Assembly (NCBI GenBank): GCA_035471925.1
Contig: DATIPO010000390.1
Span: 1 to 64,000, forward strand
Length of the DNA stretch: 64,000 nt
Reading direction: 5' to 3'
Origin: JANQFM01 sp035471925
Lineage (GTDB): Bacteria; Acidobacteriota; UBA6911; RPQK01; DATIPO01
Shown: positions 44,039-53,043 of the stretch, piece by piece
Numbering within the stretch: position 1 is the first letter of the stretch
Layout of the letters: the number at the start of each line of letters is the position of its first letter
The notes under the pieces: model-generated
Seen by the model: only the letters and a program-made list of their open reading frames with translations
Database searches by the model: none
What the model was told of the DNA's origin: nothing
Translations under genes and position numbers: made by a program

Positions 44039-45886
44039 TCAGCTCTTGTTGGCTTTCTCCTGCTCCAAAATGGCGTCGCTCATGAAGCGGGCGTCGATGG
44101 GCAGTCCATTGTAGTGAAGAATCTTGTGGACCTTGGGCGACTGGCCGCCGACTTCCAGACGGATGAGGTCGCCCATCTGTCCGTCGCGGTTCTGCTCGAT
44201 GACGTAGAGGTCGCGATAGCGGTCGACAAACTCCTTGAGGTCATCGCACAGAGGCAAGGCCCGGATGCGGTAGTAGGCGGTCTCGACTCCGGCCTCGTCG
44301 CGCAACTGGTCACGGCACTCGGACATGGCCACGTCCGTCGACCCGTAGGCGATGATGCCGATCTCGGCTCCTTCCGGTTCCTCGATCTCGGGCTGGGGTA
44401 CGTGTTTGCGGGCCGTCCGGTGCTTGCGGTTGAGGCGGTCCATCTGTCCCGTGAAGTCCTCGGGACGCTCGGAGTAGTTGGCCGTCTCGTTGCGTCCGCT
44501 GCCGCGGGTGAAGAAGGCCGCGTTGTCGTGATCGGTTCCCGGCAGTGTGCGGTAAGGGATGCCGTCACCGTCCACGTCGCGGTAGCGGGCGAATTGCTCC
44601 ACCTTGTCGAGGTCCGCGGCGCTCAGCACCTTGCCCCGGTCATAGGGTTTGTCGGGATAATCGAAGGGATCGGCCATCCAATTGTTCATGGCCAAGTCGA
44701 GGTCGGAGGCCACGAAGACCGGCTGCTGGAAGCGCTCCGACAAATCGAAGGCGCGACCGGCGAAGTCGAAGCACTCGGCCATCGAAGCCGGCAGCAGCAC
44801 GATGTGCTTGGTGTCGCCATGGGACAGGTAGTAGAGCGAAGAAACGTCCCCCTGCGAGGTGCGGGTAGGGAGCCCTGTGGAGGGGCCCACGCGCTGTACG
44901 TCAAAAATCACGCAGGGGATCTCGGCGTAGTAATCCAGTCCCACGAACTCGCTCATCAGCGAAATGCCGGGGCCCGAGGTGGAGGTCATGGAGCGGGCGC
45001 CGGCCCATCCGGCGCCGATGGCCATTCCCACCGCGGCCAATTCGTCTTCGGCCTGGATGACGGCGAAGGTGGCCTTGCCGTTCTCATCGATGCGGTACTT
45101 GTTGAGGTAGTCGATCAAAGTCTCGCACAAGCTGCTGGAAGGGGTAATGGGATACCAGGTCATGACCGTGGCGCCGGCGAAGAGGCAGCCCAGCGCCGAG
45201 GCGGCGTTGCCGTCGATGATGATCTTGCCCTGGGTGGCCTGCATTCCGGCCACCTGGTAGGGGTCGCGCTTTTCCAGATTCTCGCGCACGTATTCGGCAC
45301 CCAGGTGAGCAGCCTTGACGTTGAAGTCTACGGCCTTGGGCTTGCCTTCGAACCACTTGCCGATGGCCGCCTCGACTTCTTCCATGTCGATCCCGAACAA
45401 CTCGGCCGCGCTGCCCACGTAGACCATGTTGGCTACCAGCTTTTTGAGCTTGACGTTGCTGATGACTTCTCCGGCCAGATCGGTGAAGGGAACCGGGTAG
45501 TAGACCAGATCGTCGCGGATCTTGTTGAGCTTGAGCGGCTCGTCGTAGATGACGACTTGGCCCGAATCGAGATTCTCAACGTCCTCGCGCGCCGTCTGAG
45601 GATTCATGGCGATGAGGATGTCGGTTTCCTTCTTGCGGCCCACGTAGCCGTCCTTGGAGACCCGGATGGTGAACCAAGTGGGCAGTCCCTGGATGTTGGA
45701 TGGAAAGAGGTTCTTTCCGCTCACCGGTATGCCCATCTGGAAGATGGAGCGCATCAAGACGTTGTTGGACGATTGACTCCCCGATCCGTTGGGCGTCGCC
45801 ACCTGGATGCTGAAGTCGTTGACGATAGGCTTGCGGTTGGCTTGCTGACTTTTCTCAGCCACGGGTTGGCTGGGCGTAGTGCTCAC
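44039..45886 (-). CDS. korA: 2-oxoacid:ferredoxin oxidoreductase, fused gamma/alpha subunit
   Basis: A 615-residue subunit in which the gamma domain (residues ~25-205, opening with SSNNVLMRSIFQMGIPVSGK) is fused to the alpha domain (GNAASALGCLFAGATVMTWYPITPSSSL onward). The fusion, with the separate short beta subunit, is typical of KorA. The C-terminal domain includes EQNRDGQMGDLIRLE, as in the 2-oxoglutarate-type enzymes. The start is a GTG at 45886 with GGAG six bases upstream; the ATG at 45952 has no such support. It is transcribed with korB. Substrate preference (2-oxoglutarate or pyruvate) is inferred from family shape. Confidence 0.92.
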   Translation of the reverse strand: MSTTPSQPVAEKSQQANRKPIVNDFSIQVATPNGSGSQSSNNVLMRSIFQMGIPVSGKNLFPSNIQGLPTWFTIRVSKDGYVGRKKETDILIAMNPQTAREDVENLDSGQVVIYDEPLKLNKIRDDLVYYPVPFTDLAGEVISNVKLKKLVANMVYVGSAAELFGIDMEEVEAAIGKWFEGKPKAVDFNVKAAHLGAEYVRENLEKRDPYQVAGMQATQGKIIIDGNAASALGCLFAGATVMTWYPITPSSSLCETLIDYLNKYRIDENGKATFAVIQAEDELAAVGMAIGAGWAGARSMTSTSGPGISLMSEFVGLDYYAEIPCVIFDVQRVGPSTGLPTRTSQGDVSSLYYLSHGDTKHIVLLPASMAECFDFAGRAFDLSERFQQPVFVASDLDLAMNNWMADPFDYPDKPYDRGKVLSAADLDKVEQFARYRDVDGDGIPYRTLPGTDHDNAAFFTRGSGRNETANYSERPEDFTGQMDRLNRKHRTARKHVPQPEIEEPEGAEIGIIAYGSTDVAMSECRDQLRDEAGVETAYYRIRALPLCDDLKEFVDRYRDLYVIEQNRDGQMGDLIRLEVGGQSPKVHKILHYNGLPIDARFMSDAILEQEKANKS

Positions 45887-46011
45887 GAATAGCTCCTTGC
45901 ATGCGGCTTCTCGGCCAGTTCGAATGCAGACCTGAGCGCTGTTCGAAGGCAATGTCGACTTGTGGACTCATCTTAGCAAACGGCGCTGCCGGGCGAGTGC
46001 TTTTGGGGGCA

Positions 46012-47571
46012 TCAGGCATCCTTCTTGCGGGCGATCGACTTGGCTTGGGTGAACAGCAGCAGGTAGTCGGGGCCGCCGGCCTTGGAGTCGGTGCCGCTCA
46101 TGTTGAATCCGCCGAAGGGATGGATGCCCACCAGAGCCCCCGTGCAGCCCCGGTTGAGGTAGAGGTTGCCGACGTGGAATTCGCGCTTGGCGCGCTCCAG
46201 CTTCTGCGGATTCTTGCTGTAGACCGAACCGGTGAGTCCGAAAATCGTGTCGTTGGCGATCTCCAGGGCGTGGTCGTAGTCGCGGGCCCGCGTCACGGCC
46301 AGGACGGGTCCGAAAATCTCCTCCTGGGAGAGGCGGGCTTTGGGGTCGATATCGGCGAAGATGGTGGGGTTAATGTAGTACCCCTTGGGATCGCCTTTGT
46401 CGCCGCCCACCAGCAGGCGTCCTTCCTGCTTGCCGATCTCAATGTACTCTGAAATCTTCTTGAAGGCCTGGGAATTGACCACCGGCCCGAAGTTGACGTC
46501 AGGATTCTGAACATCGCCCTTGTGGATGATCTCCTCGGTCTTCTGCTTGAGCTTGTCGAGAAAGAGATCGTAGATGGAATCGGCCACAATGGCCCGCGAA
46601 CAGGCCGAGCACTTCTGGCCTTGGAATCCGTAGGCCGAACGCACCACGCCGTCGGCGGCGGCGTCCAGGTCCGCTTCTTCGTCGACCACGATGGCATCTT
46701 TGCCGCCCATCTCGGCCACCACCCGCTTGATCCAGATCTGCCCCGGACGCGGCTTGGCGGCCAATTCGTTGATGCGCAGGCCCACCTCCTTCGATCCGGT
46801 GAAGGAAATGAAGCGGATGCGGGGATGCACCACCAAAGGCTCGCCCACCTCGGGTCCGCGTCCCGAGAGCAGGTTGAGGACGCCGGGGGGCAGCCCCGCT
46901 TGCTGGGCGACTTCGGCCATCTTGGCGGCGATCACGGCCGAGTCGTGAGCCGGCTTGCAGATCACGCAGTTGCCCGAGACGATGGCGGCGAATGTCATGC
47001 CCGTGAGAATGGCCAGAGGGAAGTTCCAGGGAGAAATGACGACGCCCACACCCAGAGGGATGTAGACCATCTCGTTTTCCTCGGGCGGATAGTCGACCAG
47101 CGGCGCGGGTTTGGCCAGCTCCAGCGCCTGATGGGCGTAATAGTTGAGGAAGTCGACGGCCTCGGCCACATCGGCGTCAGCTTCGACCCAGCTCTTGCCC
47201 ACCTCCAGGACCATCCAGGAGGCCAGCTCATAACGCCGCTGGGTCATGATGTCGGCCATCTTGAAGACGATCTCGGCACGCTCCTGGGCGCTCTTCCGGC
47301 TCCAGGACTTGAAGGCCTCTTCGCCGGCCCGGACGGCTTCCTCCACCAGTTCGGTGCCGCCGTCCTGGACGATGCCCACCACCTCGTCGGTGTTGGAGGG
47401 ATTGCGCGACTCGAACTTGTTGTTGCTCTGGATGCGGCGTCCGCCGATGATGATGTCGTATTCGCGTCCCATCTCGCTGCGCACTTGGGCCAGGGCGGCC
47501 TCCATCTCGGCGCGCTTGTCGGGACGACTGAAATCCGTAAACGGAAGGTTTGTAAATTCTTTGACTTGCAT
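46012..47571 (-). CDS. pruA: L-glutamate gamma-semialdehyde (1-pyrroline-5-carboxylate) dehydrogenase
   Basis: A 519-residue aldehyde dehydrogenase of the PruA/RocA type. The catalytic glutamate is in VVAEMGGKDAIVVD and the catalytic cysteine in GFQGQKCSACSRAIV, both in family context. SPWNFPLAILTGM and FGPVLAV are standard NAD-binding and substrate blocks. It oxidises glutamate semialdehyde to glutamate, the second step of proline degradation. No proline dehydrogenase is adjacent. AAGGAG lies upstream of the ATG. It precedes korAB in the same direction, with a 125-base gap, so coupled supply of 2-oxoglutarate is plausible. It is divergent from the TrmJ-type gene. Confidence 0.93.
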   Translation of the reverse strand: MQVKEFTNLPFTDFSRPDKRAEMEAALAQVRSEMGREYDIIIGGRRIQSNNKFESRNPSNTDEVVGIVQDGGTELVEEAVRAGEEAFKSWSRKSAQERAEIVFKMADIMTQRRYELASWMVLEVGKSWVEADADVAEAVDFLNYYAHQALELAKPAPLVDYPPEENEMVYIPLGVGVVISPWNFPLAILTGMTFAAIVSGNCVICKPAHDSAVIAAKMAEVAQQAGLPPGVLNLLSGRGPEVGEPLVVHPRIRFISFTGSKEVGLRINELAAKPRPGQIWIKRVVAEMGGKDAIVVDEEADLDAAADGVVRSAYGFQGQKCSACSRAIVADSIYDLFLDKLKQKTEEIIHKGDVQNPDVNFGPVVNSQAFKKISEYIEIGKQEGRLLVGGDKGDPKGYYINPTIFADIDPKARLSQEEIFGPVLAVTRARDYDHALEIANDTIFGLTGSVYSKNPQKLERAKREFHVGNLYLNRGCTGALVGIHPFGGFNMSGTDSKAGGPDYLLLFTQAKSIARKKDA

Positions 47572-47621
47572 GCCTCGCTCCTTTTCACGTTCCAGGGTGG
47601 CTCAGATTATCATATTGGGAA

Positions 47622-48425
47622 ATGGACGATAATGCCTTGGTGAACCCCCGCAAACGACGTTCTTCCATCCACTTCATTTTAGTGCGCACCCAGTTTGCTT
47701 CCAACCTGGGAACCTCGGTGCGGGCGCTGAAGAACATGGGCTTCGAAAACCTGGTGCTGATCGGGCCCGAGTGCGAAGTGGGCGTCGAGGCCCGGGCCCG
47801 CTCCATGAAGGGCGACTACATCCTCGACCAAGCCCGCTTCTTCCCTTCCCTGCAAGCGGCTCAAAAGGAGATCCCGCTGCTGGCCGGGGCCACCGGACGC
47901 TATTCAGGCCGCGGCCGCAAGAAACCCCTGGAGGCGCGAGCCTTCGCCTGCGATTTCCTGACGCGCCTCTCCGACGTCCCGCTGGGCTTGGTCTTCGGTC
48001 CCGAAGACAATGGGCTGAGCCGGCGCGAACTGCAGCTCTGCCAGTACCTGATTACCATCCCCGGCGGGTCCGATTTCCCCGTCATGAACCTATCCCAGGC
48101 CGTGGCCGTGGTGGCCTATGAGATGAATCTGGCGCTGCGCGATGCTGAGAAACCCGGCAGGGCGGGCCGCCAAAATGAAAACGGGCAGGATGGAAACCTG
48201 CGGGAGCCGGACCAGCAGGAATCCCCCGCCTCGAGTCACGAAATCAAAACCTTGCTGCAAGCGCTGGAGCGACGGCTGGGCAAAGAGAACCTTCCTCACT
48301 ACTGGTCGCGCGGACGCCTCATGCACCGGCTGCGCGGACTGGCCGCCCGCAGCCGTCTGCAAAGCGAGGACGTCAACATGCTGCTGTCGCTTCTGAAGGA
48401 GCCGGATCAGGAGAACTCCGAATAA
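47622..48425 (+). CDS. TrmJ/TrmH-type SPOUT RNA methyltransferase
   Basis: A 267-residue RNA 2'-O-methyltransferase. The SPOUT core is recognisable: HFILVRTQFASNLGTSVRALKNMG, then LGLVFGPEDNGLSRRELQLC (SAM-binding knot), then IPGGSDFPVMNLSQAVAVVAYE. The C-terminal ~80 residues, after an acidic linker, resemble the extra helical domain of TrmJ, which methylates position 32 of tRNAs. Assignment to TrmJ rather than another SpoU member is moderate. It starts 50 bases from the divergent pruA start. Its last 53 bases overlap the end of the convergent radical SAM gene. Confidence 0.87.
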   Translation: MDDNALVNPRKRRSSIHFILVRTQFASNLGTSVRALKNMGFENLVLIGPECEVGVEARARSMKGDYILDQARFFPSLQAAQKEIPLLAGATGRYSGRGRKKPLEARAFACDFLTRLSDVPLGLVFGPEDNGLSRRELQLCQYLITIPGGSDFPVMNLSQAVAVVAYEMNLALRDAEKPGRAGRQNENGQDGNLREPDQQESPASSHEIKTLLQALERRLGKENLPHYWSRGRLMHRLRGLAARSRLQSEDVNMLLSLLKEPDQENSE

Positions 48426-49701
48426 CGTCCATGAAGGACGACACCGAGAAGACCGCGTTGCCGATGCCCGGCTTGCCGTAGCCCGGCGGAGGCGCCAGTT
48501 GGTGCTTTTCGTGAATGTCGCGCCAAGCCCGCGTAAGCCGGACATGGTACTCCAGCGGAGCGCCTCCGGGGTTGCCGCGTCCCAGGACGCTCAACGGCTC
48601 GGGACACCAGGTGGTAAAGCGGGGGGCGATACCCCGCGACATGAAGAAGTCGAGGCCTTGGCTGGTTGATTCGATGGCTTCGTCGACATCCGTGAATCCG
48701 TGAGGGCGGGACATCTCGATGCCTGCCACAAAATTGGGAATGACGTTGGACGGTCCGAAGACTTCGGCGCCTTGCAGGATGCGCTCGATCCACTGGTCGC
48801 GTCCGATGTAGTCGGCCTTCCCAGCGCAGATCTTGTCGAAGAGACGACGGTCCCACACCTCGTAGTTGGGATGGTAGATCTGCACTCCGGCGTCTTTGAA
48901 GCGGCGGGCTCCCTCTTTGCTTTGGGCCTGCACCACCACCTTGCTGATCCAGCGTCCGGGGAACCGCTCTTCGATGGCCTTCGGATAGTGCAGGTAAAAA
49001 CCCACCTCGTCCTTGCCCTGCAAGGAATGAGTGATGCTGCCTCCGGTCACGGTGTAGGCCCGCGAGTCGGAGTCGGTGTCGGCGATGATGGAGAGGGCCT
49101 CCAATACCTCCTCCACGCTCTTCACGCCGGTATAGGAACGTCCGCTCTTCTTCTGCTGGCGGTAGTTTTCGTTGATGTCGCAGAACTGGCATTCCACCTT
49201 GCGGCCGAAGTACTGGCACTTGCGGAAGACGGTGAGGTAGAGCAGGTAACCCCACTCGATGGTGGGGCAGATGTCGGTGACCGGCTTGCCCGAGGATAGA
49301 GTGCGGCGGTAGTACTCGGGATAGCTCTGCAGTTCCACGCCGCAGACTTCGCTGCCCTCCAAAGACAGAATCAGGCGTCCGTCGGCGTTGATCTCCACGC
49401 AGTAAGGCGACTTGGGGTTGACGCGCACAGAGACGATGGTGCGACGGAAACCGCGGGCGCCGCCGATCAGGCAGATCTCTTCGGGGACGCGGAAATTCTC
49501 CTGCTGCCGCATGTCCTCGATGGGCACCATGTCGAAGGAAAAGATGAAGTAGGCTTTGGGCTTGAACCCCGAAGCCGCGCGCAAGGCGTCCTCGGTGAAG
49601 CGCACGCCGCCCCGCAGCAGGTCTTCCTTGTAGACCGCTTCGGGGGGCAAATCGGGGAAGCGTCCGATAAGCGATTCAACCAGTTCCGATCTTTCAGCCA
49701 T
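48373..49701 (-). CDS. Radical SAM protein with a CX8CX2C cluster motif
   Basis: A 442-residue protein. FRKCQYFGRKVECQFCDINE carries three cysteines spaced CX8CX2C, where the standard radical SAM motif is CX3CX2C. Downstream segments such as RAYTVTGGSITHSLQGKDE and SKVVVQAQSKEG fit the glycine-rich and barrel elements of a radical SAM domain. The first ~170 residues are an accessory domain (GGARGFRRTIVSVRVNPKSP). Other families with widened spacing are known, but I cannot match this one to a characterised enzyme, so the reaction is unknown. The ATG at 49701 begins MAERSELVESLIG; the frame extends 44 codons upstream without support. The end overlaps trmJ-type gene by 53 bases. Confidence 0.78.
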   Translation of the reverse strand: MAERSELVESLIGRFPDLPPEAVYKEDLLRGGVRFTEDALRAASGFKPKAYFIFSFDMVPIEDMRQQENFRVPEEICLIGGARGFRRTIVSVRVNPKSPYCVEINADGRLILSLEGSEVCGVELQSYPEYYRRTLSSGKPVTDICPTIEWGYLLYLTVFRKCQYFGRKVECQFCDINENYRQQKKSGRSYTGVKSVEEVLEALSIIADTDSDSRAYTVTGGSITHSLQGKDEVGFYLHYPKAIEERFPGRWISKVVVQAQSKEGARRFKDAGVQIYHPNYEVWDRRLFDKICAGKADYIGRDQWIERILQGAEVFGPSNVIPNFVAGIEMSRPHGFTDVDEAIESTSQGLDFFMSRGIAPRFTTWCPEPLSVLGRGNPGGAPLEYHVRLTRAWRDIHEKHQLAPPPGYGKPGIGNAVFSVSSFMDVIRSSPDPAPSEATAAC

Positions 49702-49857
49702 GAGAGAAGTGTAGCAGACTCGCGGCCGCTCAGTTCTAGAATCGCGGAGCAGCCAGCCTTTGGTCGAACTCCCAACGACGCTCAATCCCCGGCTCACAGG
49801 TCTCCTACCGAATCCCCTCGGGCAATTGGTCATTGGGAGTCGGGTGTTGCGAAGCGC

Positions 49858-50448
49858 CTAGGTCATTTCCTGGCGCAGCTTGCGCAGGACTTGCTTGGCC
49901 ACGTCGCGAAAGGTTTCTTGCACGCCCTTGCCGTGGACGGCTACAGCCTGGTAGACGGGTTCGTTGCCGATGCGCAGTTCCTTGGCCAGGTAATCGACTT
50001 CGAAGATGTCCTCCAGATCGCGCTTGTTGATCTGAAGGGCATAGGGAATCTTGAGGGGATCGAGCTTGTTTTCCTTGAGATTGCTGCGCAGGTCTCGAAT
50101 GGCCTCGTGGTTGGCGTCGAGGCGCTCTTTCTGGGAATCGGCGACGAAGACTACGGCGTCAGCTCCCTTGAGGATGAGGCGGCGGCTGGCCTCGTAGAAA
50201 ACCTGTCCGGGAACCGTATAGAGGTGAAACCGGGCGTTGAAGCCGGCAATCTTGCCGACTTCCAGCGGCAGGAAATCGAAAAAGAGCGTCCGGTCAAGTT
50301 CGGTGTTGAGGGTGACCAACTTGCCGCGCAGAGAAGGATTGACCGACTTGTAGAGTTCCGTGATGTTGGTGGTCTTGCCAGACAGACCGGGACCGTAGTA
50401 GACGATCTTGCAGTTGATTTCGCGGTTGGCGTAGTTGATGAAAGTCAA
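49858..50448 (-). CDS. mglA: MglA-like Ras-family GTPase
   Basis: A 196-residue small GTPase of the bacterial MglA type. The P-loop is YYGPGLSGKTTN, the switch region includes LNTELDRTLFFDFLP, and the guanine-specificity motif is QINKRD (NKxD). MglA proteins set cell polarity and motility in Myxococcus; in other phyla the role is less clear. Translation probably starts at a TTG at 50448, preceded by AGGAG. It lies 19 bases downstream of the MglB-like gene, its usual GTPase-activating partner, in one operon. Confidence 0.9.
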   Translation of the reverse strand: MTFINYANREINCKIVYYGPGLSGKTTNITELYKSVNPSLRGKLVTLNTELDRTLFFDFLPLEVGKIAGFNARFHLYTVPGQVFYEASRRLILKGADAVVFVADSQKERLDANHEAIRDLRSNLKENKLDPLKIPYALQINKRDLEDIFEVDYLAKELRIGNEPVYQAVAVHGKGVQETFRDVAKQVLRKLRQEMT

Positions 50449-50467
50449 GCTTTCGCTCCTTGCGCGC

Positions 50468-50890
50468 TCATTCGTTGCCGCACTTGCGCAGTATATCCTC
50501 CAAGATCAGAGAGGCCTGTCCCAGGCTCCTCCAGTCCCGCTCCTGCTCCGATTGGGCGGGAACGATGACAAGAATCAATGCCAGATTACTCACGGGAGTG
50601 ATGACAATGCTGTGATTTCGCCCACGATGGTAGATGCGATGGAACTCGTCCTCGCCGATCAAGGTGGCCAAACCGAAGGTGGCTGCCAGATTACTGGCCG
50701 CCAAGGAGGCCAGCGCCTGAATGTCGAGGCCTTCCAGGCTTCCCCGGTGCGCCACGTCCTGGCCATTGCGGTTGATCAGGCATACCGATTTGGCGCCCGT
50801 GCGGTTGAGCACGTTGGAGAGGATCAGGACGATTTTCTGATACTCCTGGGACTCGATCTTGAAATTTGGAACTTCCATAACCGTTTTCAT
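50468..50890 (-). CDS. mglB: MglB-like roadblock/LC7 protein
   Basis: A 140-residue roadblock/LC7-domain protein (NVLNRTGAKSVCLINRNGQDVAH, LAASNLAATFGLATLIGE, HSIVITPVSNLALILVIVP). MglB is the GTPase-activating protein of MglA and forms dimers; pairing with the downstream GTPase supports that role. The start is uncertain: ATGs at 50938, 50890 and 50878 are in frame, none with a strong ribosome-binding site. The 50890 start is used because it precedes the conserved domain without a long unsupported extension. Confidence 0.85.
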   Translation of the reverse strand: MKTVMEVPNFKIESQEYQKIVLILSNVLNRTGAKSVCLINRNGQDVAHRGSLEGLDIQALASLAASNLAATFGLATLIGEDEFHRIYHRGRNHSIVITPVSNLALILVIVPAQSEQERDWRSLGQASLILEDILRKCGNE

Positions 50891-50917
50891 CTCGGCCTCT
50901 GACAAGCTGCACGTTCC

Positions 50918-50945
50918 TTGACTGCCTTCAAGCGGCATCTATAAT
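50918..50945 (+). promoter_or_regulatory. Sigma-70-type promoter upstream of the TPR gene
   Basis: TTGACT (50918-50923), a 16-base spacer and a perfect TATAAT (50940-50945). The predicted transcript begins near 50952, about 80 bases before the TPR gene and just before an intrinsic terminator. Confidence 0.7.
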
Positions 50946-50961
50946 AGTATCCTTTTATGGG

Positions 50962-50983
50962 ACCTGCTTTGGCAGGTTTTTTT
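50962..50983 (+). terminator. Intrinsic terminator in the leader of the TPR gene (attenuator candidate)
   Basis: ACCTGC (50962-50967), loop TTTG, GCAGGT (50972-50977), then T through 50983. No plus-strand gene ends upstream (the neighbours are minus strand), so the transcript it ends is the one from the promoter at 50918-50945. GGGAC and GTCCC flank the structure and could extend or compete with it. A regulated leader of the TPR gene is the natural reading. Confidence 0.8.
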
Positions 50984-51032
50984 GTCCCTCTGAAAGGTCA
51001 GGGGACGGGCCCGCAAATAGAGCGAGGATGCT

Positions 51033-51557
51033 ATGGCTGCGAAAAGCAAGAAGAACACTAAGGATCCGGTTTCAGACTTGGAAAAGGCTCTGAAACTGGT
51101 ATACGACCATAAATACAAAGAGGGCCACAAGGCCTTGAAGAACCTGGTCGACAAGGGTGAACTGGAACAGAGGGCCGCGGCTTCGGCCCGGACTTTCTTG
51201 CGCATCTGCGAGAATCACCTTGAGACCGAAGAGGGGCCCGCCGACGACTCGGCCGAAGGGCTCTACGACTGGGGCGTAGCGCTGCACAACGGAGGACGGC
51301 GCGAGGAGGCCATGAAGTTCTTCGAGAAGGCCCTCAAGAAGGCCAAGGGCGAGAAAGACCACATCTACTACGCCATGGCTGCCGCCCAAGCCGCCTCTAA
51401 GAACGCCGACAAAGCCGTCGAGTACCTTTCCAAGGCGGCCGACGGGCACCCTGAGAGAACCTACCAAGCCGGCAACGATCCCGACTTCCGTGAGATCGAA
51501 TCCAACAAGGGCTTTGAGGATCTCCTCAAAGAGCATTCCCAACTCGAACCGGCCTAG
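51033..51557 (+). CDS. TPR-repeat protein
   Basis: A 174-residue soluble protein with tetratricopeptide-like helices: YDWGVALHNGGRREEAMKFFEKALKKA is a clear TPR unit and AMAAAQAASKNADKAVEYLSKA a second. The N terminus is lysine-rich. TPR domains bind other proteins; no partner is evident. The gene has a promoter and a terminator in its leader. It precedes glmU by 45 bases in the same direction, so glmU may be co-transcribed. Confidence 0.8.
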   Translation: MAAKSKKNTKDPVSDLEKALKLVYDHKYKEGHKALKNLVDKGELEQRAAASARTFLRICENHLETEEGPADDSAEGLYDWGVALHNGGRREEAMKFFEKALKKAKGEKDHIYYAMAAAQAASKNADKAVEYLSKAADGHPERTYQAGNDPDFREIESNKGFEDLLKEHSQLEPA

Positions 51558-51602
51558 CGGCGGAGGACGCTGAGCCTCCCCGGCCGTCCGAGGGACCTGC
51601 AC

Positions 51603-52994
51603 ATGTCAAACCCCTCTTCGCAGCGCAGCGCCGTGGTCTTGGCCGCGGGCCAGGGAACGCGATTCAAGAGCCGGCGCATCAAGATCCTGCACGAGCTGTG
51701 CGGCAAGCCCATGCTGCTGCACATCTTGGACAAGCTCAAGGCGCTGGAGGTGGGACGGGCGGTCTTGGTGGTTGCCAGCGAAGCGGAGGAGGTGCGGCGG
51801 ACGGTGGAAGACTACGCCCCGCCCTTCGATCTTCAGTTCGCCGTCCAGACCAAGCAACTGGGAACGGGCCATGCCCTGGCCACTGCGGTGCCCTACCTGC
51901 CTGATCAGGGCAGCGTTCTGGTGCTCTATGGCGACACTCCGCTGATCAGTCCGCGGACCCTGCAACGCCTCTTCCAGGCTGTGGAAGAGGAGGGTGCCGA
52001 CGAGGCCCTGCTGACCGCCATTCTGGACGATCCCTACGGCTACGGACGCATCCTGCGCGACCCGGAGGGCAATCCGCTGGGCACTGTGGAGGAGAAGGAC
52101 GCCGACGAGGCCCAGCGCAAGATCCGCGAGGTCAACTCGGGCTTCTACGGCTTCAAGGCCTCGGTCCTCAAGCCGGCCCTGAGCGAGCTGGACAACGACA
52201 ATGCCGCCGGCGAGTACTATCTGACTGACCTGCTCGACATCCTGCGCTCGGGCGGCAAGCGCGTTCGTGCCGTCATGGCCGAGGACGCCTCCGAAACACT
52301 GGGCGTCAACGACCGCCTCCAACTGGCCCATGCCGAGGGCCTGATGCGCCGCCAAATCAACCGCCGCTGGATGCGCGAAGGCGTGACAATGCTTGATCCT
52401 TCCCGCGTCCTCATCGACGCCGAGGTGGAGTTGGCACGCGACGTGACCCTCTATCCCGGCGTGGTCCTGCAAGGAGGCACCCGCATCGCGGAAGAAGTGG
52501 AAGTGCGCTCCAACTGTCACTTGGTCAATGCCCTGGTGGGCCGGGGAACCTTGCTCGACCAGGGAACCGTCATCCGCGATTCCAGCGTGGGCGAGGAGGC
52601 CCGCGTGGGCCCCTACGCCCACCTCAGGGGCGGGACCCAAGCTGGGGACCGGGTGCGCATCGGCAACTTCGTGGAGGTCAAGAAATCGATTCTGGAAGAG
52701 GACGCCAAGGCCGCCCACCTGACCTACCTGGGAGACTCCAGCATCGGACGCCAGGCCAACATCGGCGCCGGCACCATCACCTGCAACTACGACGGCAAGC
52801 GCAAGTACCGCACCGTCATCGGCGAGAGGGCCTTCATCGGTTCCAACAGCCAATTGGTGGCACCCGTCACGATAGGCGCGGGAGCCTACGTGGCGGCCGG
52901 ATCAACCATCACCGAGGACGTCCCGCCAGGTGCTTTGGCCATCGCCCGTTCGCGCCAAGTCGTCAAGCCCGATTGGACGCCCGAGGACGACTAG
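51603..52994 (+). CDS. glmU: Bifunctional UDP-GlcNAc pyrophosphorylase/GlcN-1-P acetyltransferase
   Basis: A 463-residue bifunctional enzyme. The N-terminal uridylyltransferase domain has the loop VVLAAGQGTRFKS and VLYGDTPLI. The C-terminal acetyltransferase is a left-handed beta-helix of hexapeptide repeats, with IGNFVEVKKS, HLTYLGDSSIG and IGAGTITCNYDGKRKY. It makes UDP-N-acetylglucosamine for peptidoglycan and lipopolysaccharide in the cytoplasm. Length and both domains are complete. It begins a plus-strand run with the DUF3299 and ABC genes. Confidence 0.95.
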   Translation: MSNPSSQRSAVVLAAGQGTRFKSRRIKILHELCGKPMLLHILDKLKALEVGRAVLVVASEAEEVRRTVEDYAPPFDLQFAVQTKQLGTGHALATAVPYLPDQGSVLVLYGDTPLISPRTLQRLFQAVEEEGADEALLTAILDDPYGYGRILRDPEGNPLGTVEEKDADEAQRKIREVNSGFYGFKASVLKPALSELDNDNAAGEYYLTDLLDILRSGGKRVRAVMAEDASETLGVNDRLQLAHAEGLMRRQINRRWMREGVTMLDPSRVLIDAEVELARDVTLYPGVVLQGGTRIAEEVEVRSNCHLVNALVGRGTLLDQGTVIRDSSVGEEARVGPYAHLRGGTQAGDRVRIGNFVEVKKSILEEDAKAAHLTYLGDSSIGRQANIGAGTITCNYDGKRKYRTVIGERAFIGSNSQLVAPVTIGAGAYVAAGSTITEDVPPGALAIARSRQVVKPDWTPEDD

Positions 52995-53043
52995 GTCCCC
53001 CTGACTGCAGCGCCCTCGCTGTTTCAGGTAGACTGGTAGGCCT

